NCBI GenBank assembly: GCA_021904315.1 | Contig: CM038917.1 | Coordinates: forward strand, 1,488,001-1,552,000 | Source: Sphagnum magellanicum | Taxonomy: Eukaryota > Streptophyta > Sphagnopsida > Sphagnales > Sphagnaceae | DNA length: 64,000 nt | Direction: 5' to 3' | Shown here: positions 61,151 through 64,000 of the stretch, piece by piece | Position numbering within the stretch: position 1 is the first letter of the stretch | How the letters are laid out: the number at the start of each line of letters is the position of its first letter | The notes under the pieces: model-generated | Databases searched by the model: none | The model's input: the letters and a program-made list of their open reading frames with translations, nothing else | Told to the model about the DNA's origin: nothing | Program-made: the position numbers and the translations under genes

Positions 61151-61904
61151 AATGCGGGAAAAAAGAGCATCCAAGGACCCCACAAAGAGCGTGAAAAATG
61201 TCGGCAGTTCATTGGCGTTCCACAGATCAGGAACGTGGCTGCACATAATTGGAGCACTTGGCTAGCTCGTAGCTCGCACTCCATCATCGATTAGGGAAGG
61301 GCTGGTTATGGACCGTCGATGTGAGACAAACACAGTGTGCTCCCCAGGTGTCAGCCAGCAAAACCCTCGAAATCCGCGTACCGAGATGACCCTTTTTGTG
61401 AGGAGATTAAAACGTAAAGTGGCGGGAGACCATTGTTTGAATTTTCATGTGATTTTGATGTGTAGGGTAAAAAGCCATGGGCTCGATGAAAATATGGGCT
61501 TTGCGCAAGGTGGAGCTGAGAATGGGCTCAATTTCGATAAAGTGCATCGCTGAGGGCTTTTACCAAACATGAAGCATCATCGTTTCTTTTTGCTTTGTAT
61601 ATTTTGGTCCTTTATTGGGCCAAAAAAATCATGTTTGTTGCCACAATGATGCTTAAAAGAACAATGACTTACGCTTCTCTTGCTTCTCCTCACTGTCCCA
61701 ATCACCCCCAGCACTTTTGCAGTGCCATTGGTATGGTATTTAAGAAAAAGGTCCGCTGATAAACCATTTTCCTATACATAAAGACTTGCTCCCAAAACTA
61801 GTTGTGTTTCTCTCATACATGCTTAATAAAACCTAAAATCATACATGCATGTCTACTATCTTAAAACAATAATAATTTTTTATAAGATAAAAGGCAACAA
61901 CAAT
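61151..61904. other. Spacer, nothing recognised
   Basis: A plus-strand frame (61308-61553) has no domain or splice support. Confidence 0.3.
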
Positions 61905-62290
61905 ACAAAAAAATTAATCAATTAAAAATTAATTTCATTATGATTTTTGTTATTAAATCTTCATCAAAGCCTTATTGAAGTTTTTAAAATAACATCAAAT
62001 TAATTGAAAACATTTATATCTCAAAAAAAAATTATATTAAATTTTTAATCTATTGTAAAATTGACATGTTTTATTTTAATCAATTCTTGCATAATCTTTC
62101 AAATCAAATTTTTTAAGAATCTCATTTTAATACGATTTAAAAGAATTGAAGCTAATTATTTGTATGTTTAGCCAAAAAAATCCATTTAAAAAATTAGTCA
62201 TATGAATTGTTTTTTATAATTCATAGTTATATGAAACCTCATGATACAAAAAGGATAGTGAGAATCAAAAAAAATAAAATGATATAGTCA
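61905..62290 (+). repeat. AT-rich dispersed repeat, copy 2
   Basis: The partner of 40300-40690, in the same orientation and with high identity. It carries a small insertion ('aaattttttaagaatctc') relative to copy 1. Confidence 0.8.
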
Positions 62291-64000
62291 GCTGTTTTCA
62301 ATCCAATTATCAAATAACAATCTTTGAACCCAAGATCACCCCAAATAGAGGAAATTTTTATCCATTATACCAAAAGCCCTCACAAGCAAAAGGATTGTGA
62401 AGGGTTTTTTTTAATTTTAAGACACTGTTTTAGTCTTGGGAAAAGCTTCTTTCAAAACTCAATGATCTTTTTAAATAAAGTCATTTTTCAACTTTCTCAC
62501 ACAAAAAGGTTGATGGCCAAATGGTTTTGACTTTCTTCCTCCTTTAGGAAGACTTGAATTCAAATCTTGTTTTCAGAGGGTCTAGATATTTCATCTACCA
62601 CTCTAGAGTCCAAAACCTTAGGTTGAGAACCGGACCTGACTTCTCCCCTTAGTCTCATCCAGTTCTTAGTTCTTTTAAGTTTTTTAATGGCTGCTGATTC
62701 TCAAGGACCTAGTTCTCACTTGTGTGAGAACTGACAGACCGGTTATCAACTCAGGCATCACAGAATATGATGCTTGTCAATGCTCTCACAGTGAGGTTGG
62801 TAACCGACCTGATAACCGAGATCATTTATGATAACCGCCCAACACTGACTGACATAAACCCCTCAAAGTGTGCCCATGTGGGCATTGCGAGAAGGTAGTG
62901 TTGGGCGGTTCCCCTTTTTCAAACATAGAATCAGCATGGAATGGTCATGTATATGGACCCTCAAAAGGTGGTCCCAACAAATCAAAGAACCGGTTCTGGG
63001 TTCTGACGCTTGACCAGTGGTTCTCAAGTACCATAGAACCACTTTTAACCTGGGTTCTGGAAAATCAAAGAACCTATGCTAAACTGTAGGTTATTTGCTG
63101 GGTTTTTCATGAAGACGGGCAATTCTTTGAAAAGTATCAAAAACCCAGATTTGGAGGTTATGCGATTATGGAAATGTTCAAACCTGGAACTGGAGGTTAC
63201 AGTAGTGCCTTTACCACTTCGGCCGTAATTAAATTTTTTTCAATAAAAGCTGAATTTTCTCAAAATTATGTGGTTATTGTGTCGAAAATTTAGAAAAATC
63301 AAATTTCAAAATGCTGAAATTTATGAGACTTGAAGTTTAGGTCCAACCTTAACCTAGGAAATGGTCGATTCTATTATGTAATGTCATTAGTAAAGTGTCT
63401 CTTTTTTCCCAATCATGCGGCAACTGTGAATGTGCAGATCAAAGCTGGATTGAAACATGGTCATAGCTCTTAGAAGGCTGAATCCATTAGGCTCCTTGTT
63501 CCTTGCCTTTTTTTGTATCACTCTTCGCACGCCCACCATAGCTGAAATCCTAAAGCCTCTAGACTCCTTGTCCCCCCTCCCGCCCCCCCTAAAGGAACCA
63601 AGAAGCACTGTTGCAATTTCGGAGTCAGTGGGAGGTGAGGATGGTAGCTTCACAGCTGATTCTGGGGAGATTGGGAGTCCACAGAAGCTGCAATCGTTCT
63701 ACATCACGCTAAGTGCATGATGATGATAATGCCTCCTGCTGTGCAGGAGACGTCTTTCTTAGTTGTTTTCAGGCTTCTTCATTCTTCATTCCTAATAGGA
63801 ATAGAGATTGATAGGGCACATGGGGGAGGATTGCAGTGTTGGGGATGGGAGCAAGCCAAGCTGAAGTGTAGACAGAGGTTCAAACGGGTATGCGATTGCT
63901 TGTTGGCTCCTCAGTAGTGGTGCTCACAACTTTATGGGGCTCTTGTCCCATATTCGGTCGTTGTGACCTGGTGAATGGTGTTACCAAGGATTGCCAATTC
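62291..64000. other. Spacer with GGTT/AACC-rich repeat material
   Basis: 62630-63200 has many AACCGG, GGTTAT and GGTTCT motifs like the modules at 5.0 and 10.5 kb. From about 63400 the sequence is less AT-rich and holds a plus-strand frame of 87 codons (63457-63720). That frame might be part of a gene beyond the window but shows no recognisable domain. Confidence 0.35.

Noticed and set aside
63457-63720. 87-codon plus-strand frame near the window edge
   Set aside because: Composition is plausible but there is no recognisable domain. The overlapping minus-strand frame is equally long and the region is cut by the window end.
1-64000. tRNA, rRNA or organelle-derived genes
   Set aside because: No cloverleaf-like tRNA, rRNA core or organelle gene could be recognised by eye. 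A tRNAscan-SE or Infernal run would be decisive.

Overview
The window is nuclear DNA of a land plant. Its genes are split by GT-AG introns and separated by long AT-rich intergenic DNA full of decayed repeats. It carries an apparently intact class-C flavodiiron protein (FLVB/Flv3 type). From established knowledge that gene persists in algae, bryophytes, lycophytes, ferns and gymnosperms but is lost in flowering plants, so the source is a non-angiosperm. Short introns and moderate gene spacing make a bryophyte, perhaps a moss, my first guess. The species cannot be fixed from the sequence.

Layout. 1-15.1 kb has no convincing gene. It holds dispersed repeats, a nine-copy array of about 90 bp and an old LTR on the minus strand. 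15.1-18.7 kb (minus) is an 11-exon mitochondrial-carrier-family gene closely matching the chloroplast folate transporter FOLT1. 19.1-19.4 kb is a short tandem array upstream of it, and 20.7 kb has two adjacent perfect hairpins. 21.5-28.2 kb (minus) is a large multi-exon gene for a Ser/Thr-rich protein of unknown function with conserved-looking motifs. 28.6-45.3 kb is gene-free: a 397-bp direct repeat with a 34-G run, a 366-bp MITE with TAA target duplications, several degenerate arrays, a second copy of a 1.1-kb repeat and a plus-strand LTR related to the one at 9 kb. 45.7-49.7 kb (plus) is FLVB with 10 exons. 50.8-51.5 kb has two tandem arrays. 55.7-57.2 kb (plus) is Mediator subunit MED10 with 5 exons. 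59.2-60.2 kb (minus) is an unrecognised gene that looks disrupted. The last 4 kb is mostly repeats.

The genes are unrelated housekeeping functions, namely plastid folate import, photosynthetic electron overflow and RNA polymerase II transcription, and they do not form a cluster. Exon boundaries were derived by hand from splice sites and phase. FOLT1, FLVB and MED10 each close perfectly in phase. The 21.5-28.2 kb gene has one unresolved junction. The most unusual local signals are a duplicated exon fragment inside FLVB, the broken gene at 59-60 kb, the paired hairpins at 20.7 kb and the related LTRs in opposite orientation.
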